From the NCBI RefSeq assembly GCF_014530035.1, contig NZ_JACVMX010000012.1, positions 1 to 60,397 on the forward strand: a stretch of 60,397 nucleotides of DNA, read 5' to 3'. Within the stretch, counting starts at the first letter, position 1; each line of letters begins with the position of its first letter. Origin of the DNA: Leucobacter sp. cx-328 (lineage in GTDB: Bacteria > Actinomycetota > Actinomycetes > Actinomycetales > Microbacteriaceae). The translations under genes were made by a program, and so were the position numbers. The notes beneath the pieces are model-generated. The model had not been told where the DNA came from and did no database searches. It worked only from the letters and a program-made list of their open reading frames with translations. Positions 33,332 to 42,685 of the stretch are shown here, piece after piece.

Positions 33332-35800
33332 TTACGGCGCGAGGCCGACGCAGGCCGCTGCGCCGTCGAGTGGCAGGCCTGATCCATCGCGCTTGCCGAT
33401 CTCGGTCGGAAGTACGCGTGCGGTGCCATCTGCTGCGAGTGCGCGCGGGTTACCGACACCTACCCAGGCTGCGGTGAGCTGGTCTTCCCACTTGAGGAAA
33501 CGCTGTGCACGTACGCCAGCCGTCGCGCGACCCTTTGCCGGGAACTCTGCCCACTCAGAAATCTTGGCCGAGGAAGACTCGGTGCCCTCGAGCGCGATCG
33601 AGCTGCCAGCGATCGTCACAACGTGAGCGTCGGCCCCCTCGGGTACCGCAGTCGCGAAGATGATCTCTGTGCCAGCTGCGACCTTCATGCCCGCCATGCC
33701 GCCCGCAGGGCGACCCTGTGGGCGAACCGCGGTTGTCGGGAAGCGGAGTAGCTGTGCGTTGTTGGCTACCGCGGCAAACTCGGCACCGTCAGGAGCTGGC
33801 GCGGCCATGACGAGGCGGTCACCTGCCTTCAGTGTGATGACCTCGAGGTCGGGCTTTGCCGGAAGCTCGTTGAGTACCACGCGCTTGACGACGCCAGCGG
33901 CAGTGAAGAGGCCGATCGGCTCTTCAGTTTCAAGGGGAACAACTCCGACGATTTTCGCCTTCTTGTTCGGCAGGCCGAGGTACTCGGTCAGGCGTACGCC
34001 CGCCGAGAACGCGATGGACGCAGCGGGTACGAGTGGCAAATCAACGGGGGAGAACCGGTGCAATGAGCCGTCATCGAGGATCGCGCCGAGTTCGCCGCGC
34101 ACGGTCGTGTCGACCTGCGACAGGATTGCGCCGTGCTTAGTGGCACGTGCGGGGCGACGAGTCTGGTCTTCCGCTTCGGGGTCGCGGTCGATGCGCAGGG
34201 CGCGACCGGTTGCCGAAAGCATGACGGTGCAGGGCGAATCAGCGACCTGGAGTGCGTCAGGTGACGAGGCCGCGCGCGACGGGCGCGCAACGGCGCCAGT
34301 GAGCATCGTGCGGCGCGGGGTGCCGTAGGCGGTTGCCGCGTCGTCCATTTCCTGTGCGACGACCTTGCGTAGGCGTACCTTGCTGCCGAGGATCGAGAGG
34401 AGTTCTTCGATCTCTGCGTTGAGCTGGTCGCGCTCGGTCTCGAGCTCAACGCGCGAGAACTTCGTGAGGCGGCGCAGGCGTAGTTCGAGGATGTACTCGG
34501 CCTGGGCTTCTGACAACTCAAAGACCTGTTTCAGGCGCTTGCGTGCGCCGTCAACGTCGTCGCTTGTGCGGATCAACTGGATGACCTCGTCAATATCGAC
34601 GATCGCAATGAGCAGGCCCTCAACGAGGTGCAAGCGATCGCGACGCTTGCGCAGGCGGAACTCGCTGCGGCGGGTCACGACAGAAACGCGGTGGTCGAGG
34701 AAGACGCGAAGCATCTCGAGCAGGCCGAGCGTCTGTGGCTGACCGTTGACGAGCGCGACCGAGTTGATGCTGAACGAATCTTCGAGCGGTGTGTAGCGGT
34801 ACAGCTGCTCGAGGACGGCCTCGGGAGAGAAGCCGGTCTTCAGCGTGATGACAAGCTTCAGGCCGTTCTTGCGATCAGTGAGGTCGACCACATCGGTGAT
34901 GCCGGAAAGCTTCTTTGCGTCGACGCCCTGCTTGATCTTCTCGATCACGCGTTCTGGGCCGACGAGGTACGGCAACTCGGTGATGATGAGGCCGGTGCGG
35001 CGGGGACTCAGCTGCTCAATCGCAACCTTTGCACGGGTGCGGAACGCACCGCGGCCGGTCTGGTACGCCTCGGTGATGCCGTCGAGACCGACGATGGTGC
35101 CGCCACCGGGGAGGTCGGGCCCGGGAATGAACTCCATGAGTTCTTCAACGGTCGCCTTCGTGTTGAAGAGCAGGTGCTTGGCGCCCTCGACCACCTCGAT
35201 GAGGTTGTGAGGTGCAAGGTTTGTCGCCATACCGACCGCGATACCAGCCGCACCGTTGACGAGCAGGTTCGGAACTGCCGAAGGAAGGACCTCGGGCTGC
35301 ATGAGCTGATTGTCGTAGTTGGGAACGAAGTCTACGACGTCCTCATCGAGCGACTCGGTCATGGCGAGTGCTGCGCCAGCGAGGCGCGCCTCGGTGTATC
35401 GCGATGCGGCCGGGCCGTCATCGAGCGAACCGAAGTTGCCGTGACCGTCAACAAGCGGCAAACGCATTGCGAACGACTGCGCCAGGCGCACGAGCGCATC
35501 GTAAATTGACGAGTCGCCGTGCGGGTGCAACTTGCCCATGACCTCGCCGACGACGCGCGCGGACTTCACGTGACCCTTTTCGGGGCGCAGCCCCATGTCG
35601 GTCATCATGTACAGGATGCGTCGCTGGACGGGCTTGAGGCCGTCGCGCGCATCGGGGAGCGCGCGCGAATAGATCACCGAGTAGGCGTACTCCAGGAACG
35701 AACCTTCCATCTCCTGAGAGATGTCGATTTCTTCGATCCGTTCGTTGGCAGCTTCGTGTGCCACGCCTGCGGTGTCAGGGATCACGGGGGCATCGGTCAT
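33332..35800 (-). CDS. parC: DNA topoisomerase IV subunit A (ParC)
   Basis: An 822-residue type IIA topoisomerase DNA-cleaving subunit. The catalytic Tyr is in ASRYTEARL at residue 135. The quinolone-region motif [17 protein letters not shown] has Ser97 and Asp101 at the positions equivalent to GyrA Ser83 and Asp87, so no common resistance change is seen. The C-terminal third is a beta-pinwheel with repeated short blocks such as RALRID and VKRVVLNE. The start at 35800 has no Shine-Dalgarno. The minus-strand hexamer TAGCAT is 10 nt upstream, so a very short leader is likely. It partners ParE. Confidence 0.92.
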   Translation of the reverse strand: MTDAPVIPDTAGVAHEAANERIEEIDISQEMEGSFLEYAYSVIYSRALPDARDGLKPVQRRILYMMTDMGLRPEKGHVKSARVVGEVMGKLHPHGDSSIYDALVRLAQSFAMRLPLVDGHGNFGSLDDGPAASRYTEARLAGAALAMTESLDEDVVDFVPNYDNQLMQPEVLPSAVPNLLVNGAAGIAVGMATNLAPHNLIEVVEGAKHLLFNTKATVEELMEFIPGPDLPGGGTIVGLDGITEAYQTGRGAFRTRAKVAIEQLSPRRTGLIITELPYLVGPERVIEKIKQGVDAKKLSGITDVVDLTDRKNGLKLVITLKTGFSPEAVLEQLYRYTPLEDSFSINSVALVNGQPQTLGLLEMLRVFLDHRVSVVTRRSEFRLRKRRDRLHLVEGLLIAIVDIDEVIQLIRTSDDVDGARKRLKQVFELSEAQAEYILELRLRRLTKFSRVELETERDQLNAEIEELLSILGSKVRLRKVVAQEMDDAATAYGTPRRTMLTGAVARPSRAASSPDALQVADSPCTVMLSATGRALRIDRDPEAEDQTRRPARATKHGAILSQVDTTVRGELGAILDDGSLHRFSPVDLPLVPAASIAFSAGVRLTEYLGLPNKKAKIVGVVPLETEEPIGLFTAAGVVKRVVLNELPAKPDLEVITLKAGDRLVMAAPAPDGAEFAAVANNAQLLRFPTTAVRPQGRPAGGMAGMKVAAGTEIIFATAVPEGADAHVVTIAGSSIALEGTESSSAKISEWAEFPAKGRATAGVRAQRFLKWEDQLTAAWVGVGNPRALAADGTARVLPTEIGKRDGSGLPLDGAAACVGLAP

Positions 35801-35816
35801 AATGGAAATCATGCTA
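35798..35816. promoter_or_regulatory. Interlocked divergent promoters of parC and the phosphodiesterase gene
   Basis: On plus, CATAAT (35798-35803) is followed by 7 nt and the ATG at 35811; its first three bases are the complement of the parC start codon. On minus, TAGCAT (35816-35811) contains the complement of that ATG and is followed by 10 nt and the parC ATG at 35800. Each -10 therefore overlaps the other gene's start codon. Function is inferred from spacing and the lack of ribosome sites. Confidence 0.55.
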
Positions 35817-37064
35817 CCGACTGCCACTGACAACGGTGCGAGGCTTGCCGCAATTCTCCCAAGTGGACTTGCCGCACTCGCCAAGGGACGAGGGGCCGAC
35901 ACGGCCGAAATGACGGCCACCGCGCTCGGTGCGAGCGGCGCCGCACGCGCGGATCAGGCGGCCTCCGCGCAGCTCGCCGATCTCACCCCCGCACTGCAGT
36001 CGCTCGTCGTCGTGCTTGTGGACGGTCTCGGCAGCTCGAATCTCAAGGCTCGCGCCGGCCACGCGCCGACGCTGACCTCGCTCGCGCAGCGCCGCATCAC
36101 CACCGTCGCCCCGTCGACGACAAGTGCAGCGCTGACCTCGTTTACGACGGGCACGCTGCCTGGTGATCACGGGATGATTGGCTATCGGATCCGCCACCCG
36201 GAGCTCGGGCTCCTCAGCCCGCTGCGTGACTGGGACGGGATCGACGATCATCGCTCGTGGCAGCTCAGCGAACCGCTCTTCCACGCTGCGGCAACGGCTG
36301 GCCTTCGCACCTACACGGTCGGTCGCGCCGCGCACGCAGGCAGCGGACTCAGCCAGGCGATTCTTTCTGGCGCTGAGTACATCGATGGCGATCGCATTGA
36401 GGATCGCTTCGTTGCCGCGCGAAACTTGCTGCGGGACGAGACGCCCGCGCTCATCTACGTGTACGTCGACGAACTCGACCGTGCCGCGCACCGAGACGGC
36501 TGGCAAGGCGACCAGTGGACGCGGCGCCTCGAGCAACTTGACCGCGCACTTCATGACTTCCTGACCGCCTTGCCAAAGGGCGTAGGTGTCGCGCTCACGG
36601 CCGATCACGGCATGGTTGATATCGAACCACACCAGCGCATCATTCTGCAGCGAGATGACGAGATGCTTGCTGAAGTGACGGAGATTGGCGGTGAGCCACG
36701 CTTCCGCTCGCTGTATCTGCGTGAAGGGGCTGATCCCGTGGCCGTGGCAGGCGCCATTCGCGAGCACGAGGGTCAGCGCGCGCTCGTGCTCACGCGAGAC
36801 GAAGCCATCGCCACCGGAATGTTCGGTCCGACGCTCGCGCCAGGCGTGGCCGAACGCCTCGGCGAGGTCTTGCTCATTGCGCGCAAGCAGGTTGCGTACT
36901 TTGATGACGCCGCGGATCCGGCCATGCTCGAAATGGTCGGTCAGCACGGTGGCCTGACCGATGAGGAACGCGGTGTTCCGTTGATTCTCGCTGGCGCGCT
37001 CGCGGGAACCTCCTTTGCGAAGCTCGTTGAGAAGGTTGCGGCCGCACGGTTTACCAGCGAATAA
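35811..37064 (+). CDS. Alkaline phosphatase-superfamily phosphodiesterase (NPP-like)
   Basis: A 417-residue protein of the type I phosphodiesterase/nucleotide pyrophosphatase family. The first metal Asp is in [14 protein letters not shown]. The nucleophile Thr lies in [15 protein letters not shown], and later ligands are in [22 protein letters not shown] and [12 protein letters not shown], which supply the Asp and His residues of the two-metal site. There is no signal peptide, so it appears cytosolic. Substrate unknown. The ATG at 35811 is chosen because CATAAT stands 7 nt upstream; ATG 35802 is an alternative. Confidence 0.88.
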   Translation: MLPTATDNGARLAAILPSGLAALAKGRGADTAEMTATALGASGAARADQAASAQLADLTPALQSLVVVLVDGLGSSNLKARAGHAPTLTSLAQRRITTVAPSTTSAALTSFTTGTLPGDHGMIGYRIRHPELGLLSPLRDWDGIDDHRSWQLSEPLFHAAATAGLRTYTVGRAAHAGSGLSQAILSGAEYIDGDRIEDRFVAARNLLRDETPALIYVYVDELDRAAHRDGWQGDQWTRRLEQLDRALHDFLTALPKGVGVALTADHGMVDIEPHQRIILQRDDEMLAEVTEIGGEPRFRSLYLREGADPVAVAGAIREHEGQRALVLTRDEAIATGMFGPTLAPGVAERLGEVLLIARKQVAYFDDAADPAMLEMVGQHGGLTDEERGVPLILAGALAGTSFAKLVEKVAAARFTSE

Positions 37065-37077
37065 GAGCTAGTGCACG

Positions 37078-37125
37078 CAAGAAGGCGGTGAGCACGTGAT
37101 CTCTCAAGTGCTCACCGCCTTCTTG
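37078..37125. terminator. Bidirectional terminator before sepH
   Basis: CAAGAAGGCGGTGAGCAC pairs perfectly with GTGCTCACCGCCTTCTTG around a 12-nt loop. It separates two convergent genes. Confidence 0.88.
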
Positions 37126-37142
37126 TGAGGCCTCACTGACCG

Positions 37143-38594
37143 CTACGCGGGATCGTCCTCGCTGCGGGTGCCGAAGAGGATATCGTCCCAGCTCGGGATC
37201 GACGAGCGACCCTTCTTGGTCGCACGGTCGGTCTTCTCAGGCTCGTCTGTCGATAGGTTCTGCAGCGCAGCAGGCTCACCCATTGCAGCGTTGGGGTCGT
37301 CAGTGACGCCCTTCGACTGCCAAATATTTGCAGGGCGCAACTTCTTTGGAGCGGCAGGAGTGGGCGTTGGCTCGACAGGCCCGCCGATGGGATCCTCAAA
37401 GAGGGGCGGGGGAAGTTCGAGGTACGGGTCATTCGGAACAGGTTCCGGGCGCGAGGTGCGCTCCTCCGCGGGGTCCGGACGGCCCGTGAACGCAGCACTA
37501 ATGCTCGGCGCCTCGGGAGCCGGCGGAACCGGGCGAAGTACCGGGGGAGCTGGGAGTGATTCGGGCTGATCCGCGCTCTCGTTCGTGTGCTCGGTAGGCA
37601 GCTCGCTCACGAGCTCGGCAACGTTGGCCGCCTCGTTTTGGGCGGCCTCGCGCGCGCTCTGCTCGCGATCGCCACGACGACGACGGAGCGCGTCGAGGAG
37701 GTCGGCAGTTTGGCTCATATCGATGCGCTCTTCAGGCGCGGATCGGCCAGGCTTGTTCATCGCCCGGTCTTCGATCTCGCGACGACGCTCGTAATCGTTC
37801 TCTGGGGTGTCCTGCGGACCGGTCTGATTGGTGGTTGACGCGGGCGCCACGGGCGGGATCACCGGGGTAATGACTGCCGTTGGGTGTGTTGCGGTCGATG
37901 TCGCGGAAGGGGCGGGGGACACGGGGGTTATCTCGCGAGTCTCCTTGAGGCCCTCGGCGTGATCGACGAACTCAGGCTCGGGTACCGCGACCGGCTCGGG
38001 AGCCTGCGCATCAACCGCGCGCAGCTTGGGGATGAGCTGTGCCGCGACATCGCCCTGCTTCGAGAGGTGGGTTGCGTCGGGATTCAGCGGGCGAAGGGTG
38101 CTCTTCTTGTGGTCGAACTCCCACACTGCATCGCGGATCGCATCGCTCGTCGCAAACGCGAGACCGATGTGCCAAGAACCGCCGTCAACCTTCCAGCTGC
38201 GCCACTCAACTTCGTCGGCACCAAGCGTCGTAAGGCGGGCCTCAACGGCGTCGCCAAATACGCTCTGTTCACCCTGTTCGCCGTCGGTACGGACGGCGAC
38301 CTCCTTTGCGAGATCGAGAATGTAGCGCCGCTCAGCGAGCACAGGCTCCTCAAAGCGGGCGACGTCCTGCTCATCAAGCTCGGTAATACGAGCCACTTCG
38401 AGGCGGCTCTTGCCTGCGCGCAGGAGTGACTGGATCTCACGCGGGCGAGCGCCGGTATTACGCCGCTCCCGCTTCGTGACCTGGCGAATTTCGGCGAGAA
38501 GTACTTCGTCGACTACAAGTCGGAATTCGGTACCGTCGTCCGCCGCGACAATGAGCGCTTGCTCTTCGCTGCGTACTACGCGCAATTCATCCAT
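37143..38594 (-). CDS. sepH: Septation protein SepH (DUF3071)
   Basis: A 483-residue cell-division protein that in streptomycetes binds FtsZ and promotes its assembly. The conserved N-terminal domain (about 1-180) has ADDGTEFRLVVDEVLLAEI and REIQSLLRAGKSRLEVARI, with a helix-turn-helix-like section, and WHIGLAFATSDAIRDAVWEFD near 150. Beyond about 200 the chain is a long, Pro/Glu-rich disordered linker ending in a short conserved tail, GRSSIPSWDDILFGTR. The start at 38594 follows AAGGGAG. It is expressed opposite the phosphodiesterase gene. Confidence 0.9.
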   Translation of the reverse strand: MDELRVVRSEEQALIVAADDGTEFRLVVDEVLLAEIRQVTKRERRNTGARPREIQSLLRAGKSRLEVARITELDEQDVARFEEPVLAERRYILDLAKEVAVRTDGEQGEQSVFGDAVEARLTTLGADEVEWRSWKVDGGSWHIGLAFATSDAIRDAVWEFDHKKSTLRPLNPDATHLSKQGDVAAQLIPKLRAVDAQAPEPVAVPEPEFVDHAEGLKETREITPVSPAPSATSTATHPTAVITPVIPPVAPASTTNQTGPQDTPENDYERRREIEDRAMNKPGRSAPEERIDMSQTADLLDALRRRRGDREQSAREAAQNEAANVAELVSELPTEHTNESADQPESLPAPPVLRPVPPAPEAPSISAAFTGRPDPAEERTSRPEPVPNDPYLELPPPLFEDPIGGPVEPTPTPAAPKKLRPANIWQSKGVTDDPNAAMGEPAALQNLSTDEPEKTDRATKKGRSSIPSWDDILFGTRSEDDPA

Positions 38595-38810
38595 TTCAGA
38601 GGCTCCCTTCGGCACACTTCATCAAAGGGTGCCATATCGAAATAGACACGCGCGGTATTGATATCGGCAAGTGTGAAACCGTGTCATGAGGTGTTCGCTT
38701 GCTGTGAACAGACTCGAAAAGTTTCATTTGAGTTTGCGTCAGGGTGTGTTAATGAGGCAGACTATGGCCGCTCAATAGGAGTAATTTCCGACCAAAATCC
38801 GTAGGAGATC

Positions 38811-39104
38811 ATGGCTACCGACTACGACGCCCCGCGCAAGGGTGACGAAGAAGCGACTGATTCAATCGAGGCGCTGAAAGAACGCGGTCCGGCTAAGGGC
38901 GCATCTTCCATCGACTCGGAAGACGCAGATAACCCGAGTTTTGATCTCGGCGGCTCAGACCTGTCTGACGTCGAGCTCGATGTTGTCGTGCTTCCGCAGC
39001 AGGCTGACGAATTCACCTGCACCAGCTGCTTCCTTGTGCGTCACCGCTCGCAGATGGCAGAAAAGGGCGAATTCGGCTGGATTTGCGCCGAATGCGCTGG
39101 CTAA
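38811..39104 (+). CDS. DUF4193 family zinc-ribbon protein
   Basis: A 97-residue acidic protein with a disordered first half and a C-terminal zinc ribbon made by FTCTSCFLVRHRSQ and GWICAECAG (two CxxC pairs). It starts MATDYDAPRK, the standard start of DUF4193. Function is unknown; the family is nearly universal in actinobacteria and commonly lies near sepH and dut, as here. GTAGGAG is 4 nt before the ATG. A terminator follows the stop. Confidence 0.92.
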   Translation: MATDYDAPRKGDEEATDSIEALKERGPAKGASSIDSEDADNPSFDLGGSDLSDVELDVVVLPQQADEFTCTSCFLVRHRSQMAEKGEFGWICAECAG

Positions 39105-39131
39105 TCTAAGCCTCACAGCGTAAAACACTGG

Positions 39132-39171
39132 GTCCCCGTTCCCGGCTTCGTGCCAGGAACGGGGGCTTTTT
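39132..39171 (+). terminator. Terminator of the DUF4193 gene
   Basis: GTCCCCGTTCC pairs with GGAACGGGGGC across a 13-nt loop, followed by TTTTTGCG. Confidence 0.88.
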
Positions 39172-39941
39172 GCGCTTTCTGGGGGTGTAGTGCGGATTGC
39201 GCTCAAGCTTTCGAGGTCTGACTCAACCCCGCATCTGACTCAACCCCGCGAGAGTGGCCCATTCTCCCGAAAACGATAGTTTCTGCGGGTTGAAAGAGGT
39301 CTTTTCGAGAGAACAGCCCCATCTCGAGGGGTTTGCCTCGCACATTACCCCTCGAGCCCGGGTTGTAAGGTGAAGTGGCGCTCAGCCTCACTCGTTACGG
39401 CCAATTGTGCCGCGCCCTTGGTGGCCGCTTTGGGGAGACGCGGGCCGAGCCGGTCGCCCCCGCTGTGGAACCGAAAGCGCAGCTTGGGGGGAGCGGTGCG
39501 TGGTCTGTGAGTCGCGCTCGGACCACGCACTTCTGGCGTCGCTGATGAGGTGCCCACGCGCGCCAATTGAGGTATCGATCAAGGCGGGCGCGCGCAGCGC
39601 GACCGCTTCAAATGAGGGGCGGCGCGAAGCGCCACGAGTTCACGATCCGTTGTTGGGGTGGTGGGTGCAATGTGAGTTCATCGGGCACTAGGTGTGCGCT
39701 TCTTAGTAACACCAAAGCCCCACCGTAGTGCGCCAAGCGCAGGTGCGTAAAACCCCTTTCAAGCGCCGAACTGTGGAGCGGGGTAGGCCTGCCCCCACTC
39801 AAAGAGCATGACGCATCAACAACACACGTACTTACCCCTCAACATGTTTACAATCACTCATTGTTACATGCCCCTGGTGCAAGATCTCGAGGCCCGGAAT
39901 CGGCAAGAAAGCTCTCCCGATCAGCCAATTGGGTACAAAAA
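39172..39941. other. Gene-poor island between two terminators
   Basis: This 770-bp stretch holds no gene that can be supported; several short frames exist but have no ribosome site or recognisable sequence. It contains a 15-bp near-tandem TGACTCAACCCCGC (39219-39248), a decayed, inverted copy of the 28.6-kb hairpin-repeat tail at 39239-39274, a stem GTGCGTGGTC/GACCACGCAC near 39498-39530, and an AT-rich imperfect palindrome, TGTTTACAAT CACTC ATTGTTACA, at 39845-39868. The terminators on each side point inward. Confidence 0.55.
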
Positions 39942-39975
39942 AGCGCGCGCCCCACAACTGTGTGGAACGCGCGCT
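39942..39975 (-). terminator. Terminator of the DUF3093 gene
   Basis: AGCGCGCGCCCCACA pairs with TGTGGAACGCGCGCT (one mismatch), loop ACTG. On the minus strand TTTTTTGTACC follows. It lies 100 bp after the DUF3093 stop. Confidence 0.85.
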
Positions 39976-40075
39976 ATGTGAGTTGCAACAATGCAACCTG
40001 GCTTAATGTCAAGCTGTGACGGCAGCTACAGCGACAGCTGTGACTGCAGCTGCAACGGCATCGCTAGCCGGCACC

Positions 40076-40522
40076 TTAGCCAGCGACGCGAGCAGCCTGC
40101 AATGCCTCGGCGAGTGCTGCCGGCTTGCGGCTGGTGATGATCCAGTTCGGAGTCGGGTCCGCCGGGTCTGCGATCTCAATGCGTACCCCGCGATGGATCC
40201 AACCACGCACTACCAGGTAGTTGCGTGCGTCAGACTTTGGGCCGATGACGTCACGAAGTGCGTCTGCGCCGAGTAGCTCGATGTCACCAAGGTCAGCAAG
40301 TGAGATTGCGGCCCGGCCCGCGTAGAGCTTGCCGTCTGCGATCCGCACCACCGGACTCATGAGCACGAGGGCAATGGCGATGATTGCGTACAGGGCAAAG
40401 GCCACTGGCCATGCGATGTTGGAATTCACTGGGGTAAGCACGAGCGCGGTTGCCGGAATGAACAGCAGGCACGCGGTGAGGATCCCGATTCCGGGCAGAA
40501 GACGTTCGCGGTAGGTGGCCAT
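40076..40522 (-). CDS. DUF3093 family membrane protein
   Basis: A 148-residue protein with two hydrophobic segments (about 10-30 and 38-57) and a C-terminal cytoplasmic domain of PH-like character containing LGADALRDVIGPKSDARNYLVVRGWIHRGVRIEI, then WIITSRKPAALAEAL. This matches DUF3093, an actinobacterial family of unknown role that regularly lies next to dut, as here (101 bp apart, divergent). Just after its stop another frame encodes an Ala/Val-rich run to 40009, noted separately. Confidence 0.87.
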   Translation of the reverse strand: MATYRERLLPGIGILTACLLFIPATALVLTPVNSNIAWPVAFALYAIIAIALVLMSPVVRIADGKLYAGRAAISLADLGDIELLGADALRDVIGPKSDARNYLVVRGWIHRGVRIEIADPADPTPNWIITSRKPAALAEALQAARVAG

Positions 40523-40611
40523 AGCCCCATTATCCTCTGCCGCACCTGGGAGATGGCGAGTTGCAGCTATTGATATGTGAGTGGTTACGGCGGATAAACG
40601 GCCAGATCCGC

Positions 40612-40617
40612 TAACCT
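40612..40617 (+). promoter_or_regulatory. Leaderless-type -10 (TAACCT) of dut
   Basis: TAACCT is followed by GGCGAT and the GTG at 40624; no ribosome site lies between. Confidence 0.45.
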
Positions 40618-40623
40618 GGCGAT

Positions 40624-41061
40624 GTGACTGATGTCGTTTCTATTCCCTTGCTCGGTGATTCCGCTCCTACGTATGCGCACCATGATGATGCTGGCGCCGA
40701 TATGCGCGCCTCTGAGTCGCTGGTCATTGGCCCCGGTGAGCGCGCCATGGTCGGCACCGGCGTTTCGATCGCATTGCCCGAGGGGTATGCGGCATTTGTG
40801 GTGCCGCGAAGTGGCCTAGCTGCAAAGCACGGCATCACTGTCGTGAACTCGCCAGGCACGATTGACGCCGGATACCGCGGCGAGATCAAGGTCGTGCTAC
40901 TGAACACTGACAAGGACAAGCCGTTTGAGGTCGTCGCTGGCGATCGCATCGCGCAGCTCATCGTCATGCCGGTGTCCAAGGCGGTATTTACCCCGGTGTC
41001 CGAGCTGTCGGAGAGTGCGCGCGGCGATGGGGGATTCGGATCGACTGGTGTGAGTGCGTAA
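40624..41061 (+). CDS. dut: dUTP diphosphatase
   Basis: A 145-residue trimeric dUTPase making dUMP and keeping uracil out of DNA. The five family motifs are visible: HHDDAGADMRA, PRSGLAAKHG, NSPGTIDAGYRGE, GDRIAQLIVMP and the C-terminal arm GDGGFGSTGV. It starts with GTG without a Shine-Dalgarno, 6 nt after a -10-like hexamer. It heads a series with the DUF3710 and DUF3159 genes. Confidence 0.95.
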   Translation: MTDVVSIPLLGDSAPTYAHHDDAGADMRASESLVIGPGERAMVGTGVSIALPEGYAAFVVPRSGLAAKHGITVVNSPGTIDAGYRGEIKVVLLNTDKDKPFEVVAGDRIAQLIVMPVSKAVFTPVSELSESARGDGGFGSTGVSA

Positions 41062-41160
41062 CGCACGACGCCACTTATGAACGGGCGCGGATCGCAGCTG
41101 TATTTGCGGCTCACCGTTCACCGGACTCAAAAGTTTTGAAGTAATTGAAGGAGAAGTCGC

Positions 41161-41808
41161 ATGACTGACGCAGAACAGAGCGGCGCCGTAGAGGCTGTCG
41201 AGGGCCAGCTGGCCGCCGAGATCGATCGCAGCAAGTCCGCGCCTGCGGATCGCGAAACAGCGGGACCATTCGATTTCACCGAGGTTCCGGCAATGCGGCC
41301 GTATGTTGATCTCGGAGGCATTAAGGTTGCACCGCGCGAGGGGCTGCAGATGCGCCTCGAAGTCGACGAGCGCGCAAAGCGCGTCGTTGCCGCAACGCTT
41401 GGTTATGCAGAATCACAGCTTCAGCTGCAGGCGTTTGCTGCGCCGAAGACCACGGGCCTGTGGCACCAGACTCGTGCCGAACTCGCGGCGCAACTGACGC
41501 AGCAGGGCGCGAAGGTCCTCGAGCTCGAGGGCGCGCTTGGTACTGATCTTCTCGTAACGACTCCCGCGGTTGCTGGCCAGAACGGGCCACGCGAGATTCG
41601 TTTTATCGGCGTCGATGGCCCTCGCTGGATGCTCCGCGGGCTCATCATGGGAAAGGGTGCGTCGGACCTCGAATCGTATGACCAGCTCATCGAACTCTTC
41701 CGCGAGACGGTGGTTATTCGCGGTGATCAGCCGCTCCCTCCCGGGGAGATGCTCGCACTCAAGGTTCCCGCTGGCGCCCAGGCTGGCGCTACCGAGACGC
41801 AGGCGTAA
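41161..41808 (+). CDS. DUF3710 family protein
   Basis: A 215-residue cytosolic protein. The family part runs from GPFDFTEVPAMRPYVDLGGIKVAPREGLQMRLEV to the end, with FIGVDGPRWMLRGLIMG near 150. AAGGAG precedes the ATG. Function unknown. Its place, dut-DUF3710-DUF3159, is conserved in actinobacteria; the DUF3159 gene starts 5 bp after its stop, so they are co-translated. Confidence 0.9.
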   Translation: MTDAEQSGAVEAVEGQLAAEIDRSKSAPADRETAGPFDFTEVPAMRPYVDLGGIKVAPREGLQMRLEVDERAKRVVAATLGYAESQLQLQAFAAPKTTGLWHQTRAELAAQLTQQGAKVLELEGALGTDLLVTTPAVAGQNGPREIRFIGVDGPRWMLRGLIMGKGASDLESYDQLIELFRETVVIRGDQPLPPGEMLALKVPAGAQAGATETQA

Positions 41809-41813
41809 CGTTC

Positions 41814-42560
41814 ATGGCTGACGGGGCCCAGATCCCAGGCGACGACCACTCTGCGCCTGAGGAAGCCTCGACTTCCGGTCAGCCGCGTCAGGTGGGCGGA
41901 TCGATGGGCCGCGCCGTCGCAGCAGCTACCAGCGGTGAGGAGCTCACCGCCGAAAGCTTGATGCGCACGATCGGTGGCTGGCGTGGCATCGCCGAGACGG
42001 TCATTCCCGCGTTTGTCTTCATTGTGGTCTTTGCGATCACGAAGGAAGCGCGCACGGCTGCCCTTGCCTCCGGCGCGCTCGCAATCGTTGCCGTGGCTGT
42101 TCGCCTGGTGCAGCGCGAGACGATCGTCGCCGCGCTCTCTGGCGCCCTCGGGGTTGGTATTGCGGTGCTGATCACGCTCATCACCGGCCGCGGCGTTGAC
42201 TACTTCCTTTCTGGATTCATCGTCAATGCAGCGTGGTCACTCGGCCTGCTGATCTCGATCATCGTCGGCTGGCCGGCGATCGGCCTGATCCTTGGCTTCC
42301 TGCGCGGTGACATGACCGGGTGGCGTAAGGACAAATTCATTCGCCGCGCTGCCGTCTGGCTGACGACGCTCTGGTTGCTGCTGTTCCTCGGTCGACTTGC
42401 GGTGCAGTTCCCGATGTATCTGGCCAATCAGGTCGAGATGCTCGGTGTTGCGCGGATCGTCATGGGCATCCCGTTGTTCGCTGCCTGCATCGTCGTGACG
42501 TGGCTCGTGCTGCGCAAATTGCCAAAACCTGATGAGGAGCAGTCGCGATCCGCCGACTAA
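41814..42560 (+). CDS. DUF3159 family membrane protein
   Basis: A 248-residue integral membrane protein with about six transmembrane segments after a 55-residue polar N-terminus. Family segments are ETVIPAFVFIVVFAIT, SGFIVNAAWSLGLLISIIVGWP and RRAAVWLTTLWLLLFLGRLAVQFPMYL. Function unknown. It follows the DUF3710 gene at 5 bp. The acnA start is 126 bp downstream with its own promoter features. Confidence 0.9.
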   Translation: MADGAQIPGDDHSAPEEASTSGQPRQVGGSMGRAVAAATSGEELTAESLMRTIGGWRGIAETVIPAFVFIVVFAITKEARTAALASGALAIVAVAVRLVQRETIVAALSGALGVGIAVLITLITGRGVDYFLSGFIVNAAWSLGLLISIIVGWPAIGLILGFLRGDMTGWRKDKFIRRAAVWLTTLWLLLFLGRLAVQFPMYLANQVEMLGVARIVMGIPLFAACIVVTWLVLRKLPKPDEEQSRSAD

Positions 42561-42655
42561 TCATCAGATGAATTTGCGTCGAACTTCCTTGAAAAATCAG
42601 GGGAGTGGCGCTCGCGCGTCGCGTTCTGTCGCGTGTATAAACAGTGTAAGATGTA

Positions 42656-42669
42656 TCTCGACATCGAGA
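42656..42669. promoter_or_regulatory. Palindrome TCTCGA-CA-TCGAGA at the acnA promoter
   Basis: A perfect 6+6 bp palindrome lies 4 bp downstream of the -10-like TAAGAT (42647-42652) and 16 bp before the acnA start. A protein bound here would cover the transcription start. The regulator is unknown; no acnR-like gene follows acnA. Confidence 0.55.
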
Positions 42670-42685
42670 GACTTTGGGAGGACTC

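Noticed and set aside
33332..35800. Quinolone-resistance mutation in parC
   Set aside because: The key region keeps Ser97 and Asp101, the susceptible-type residues.
39203..39802. Short open frames of 62-94 codons on both strands in the gene-poor island
   Set aside because: None has a ribosome site, promoter spacing or recognisable sequence; composition is like the flanking non-coding DNA.
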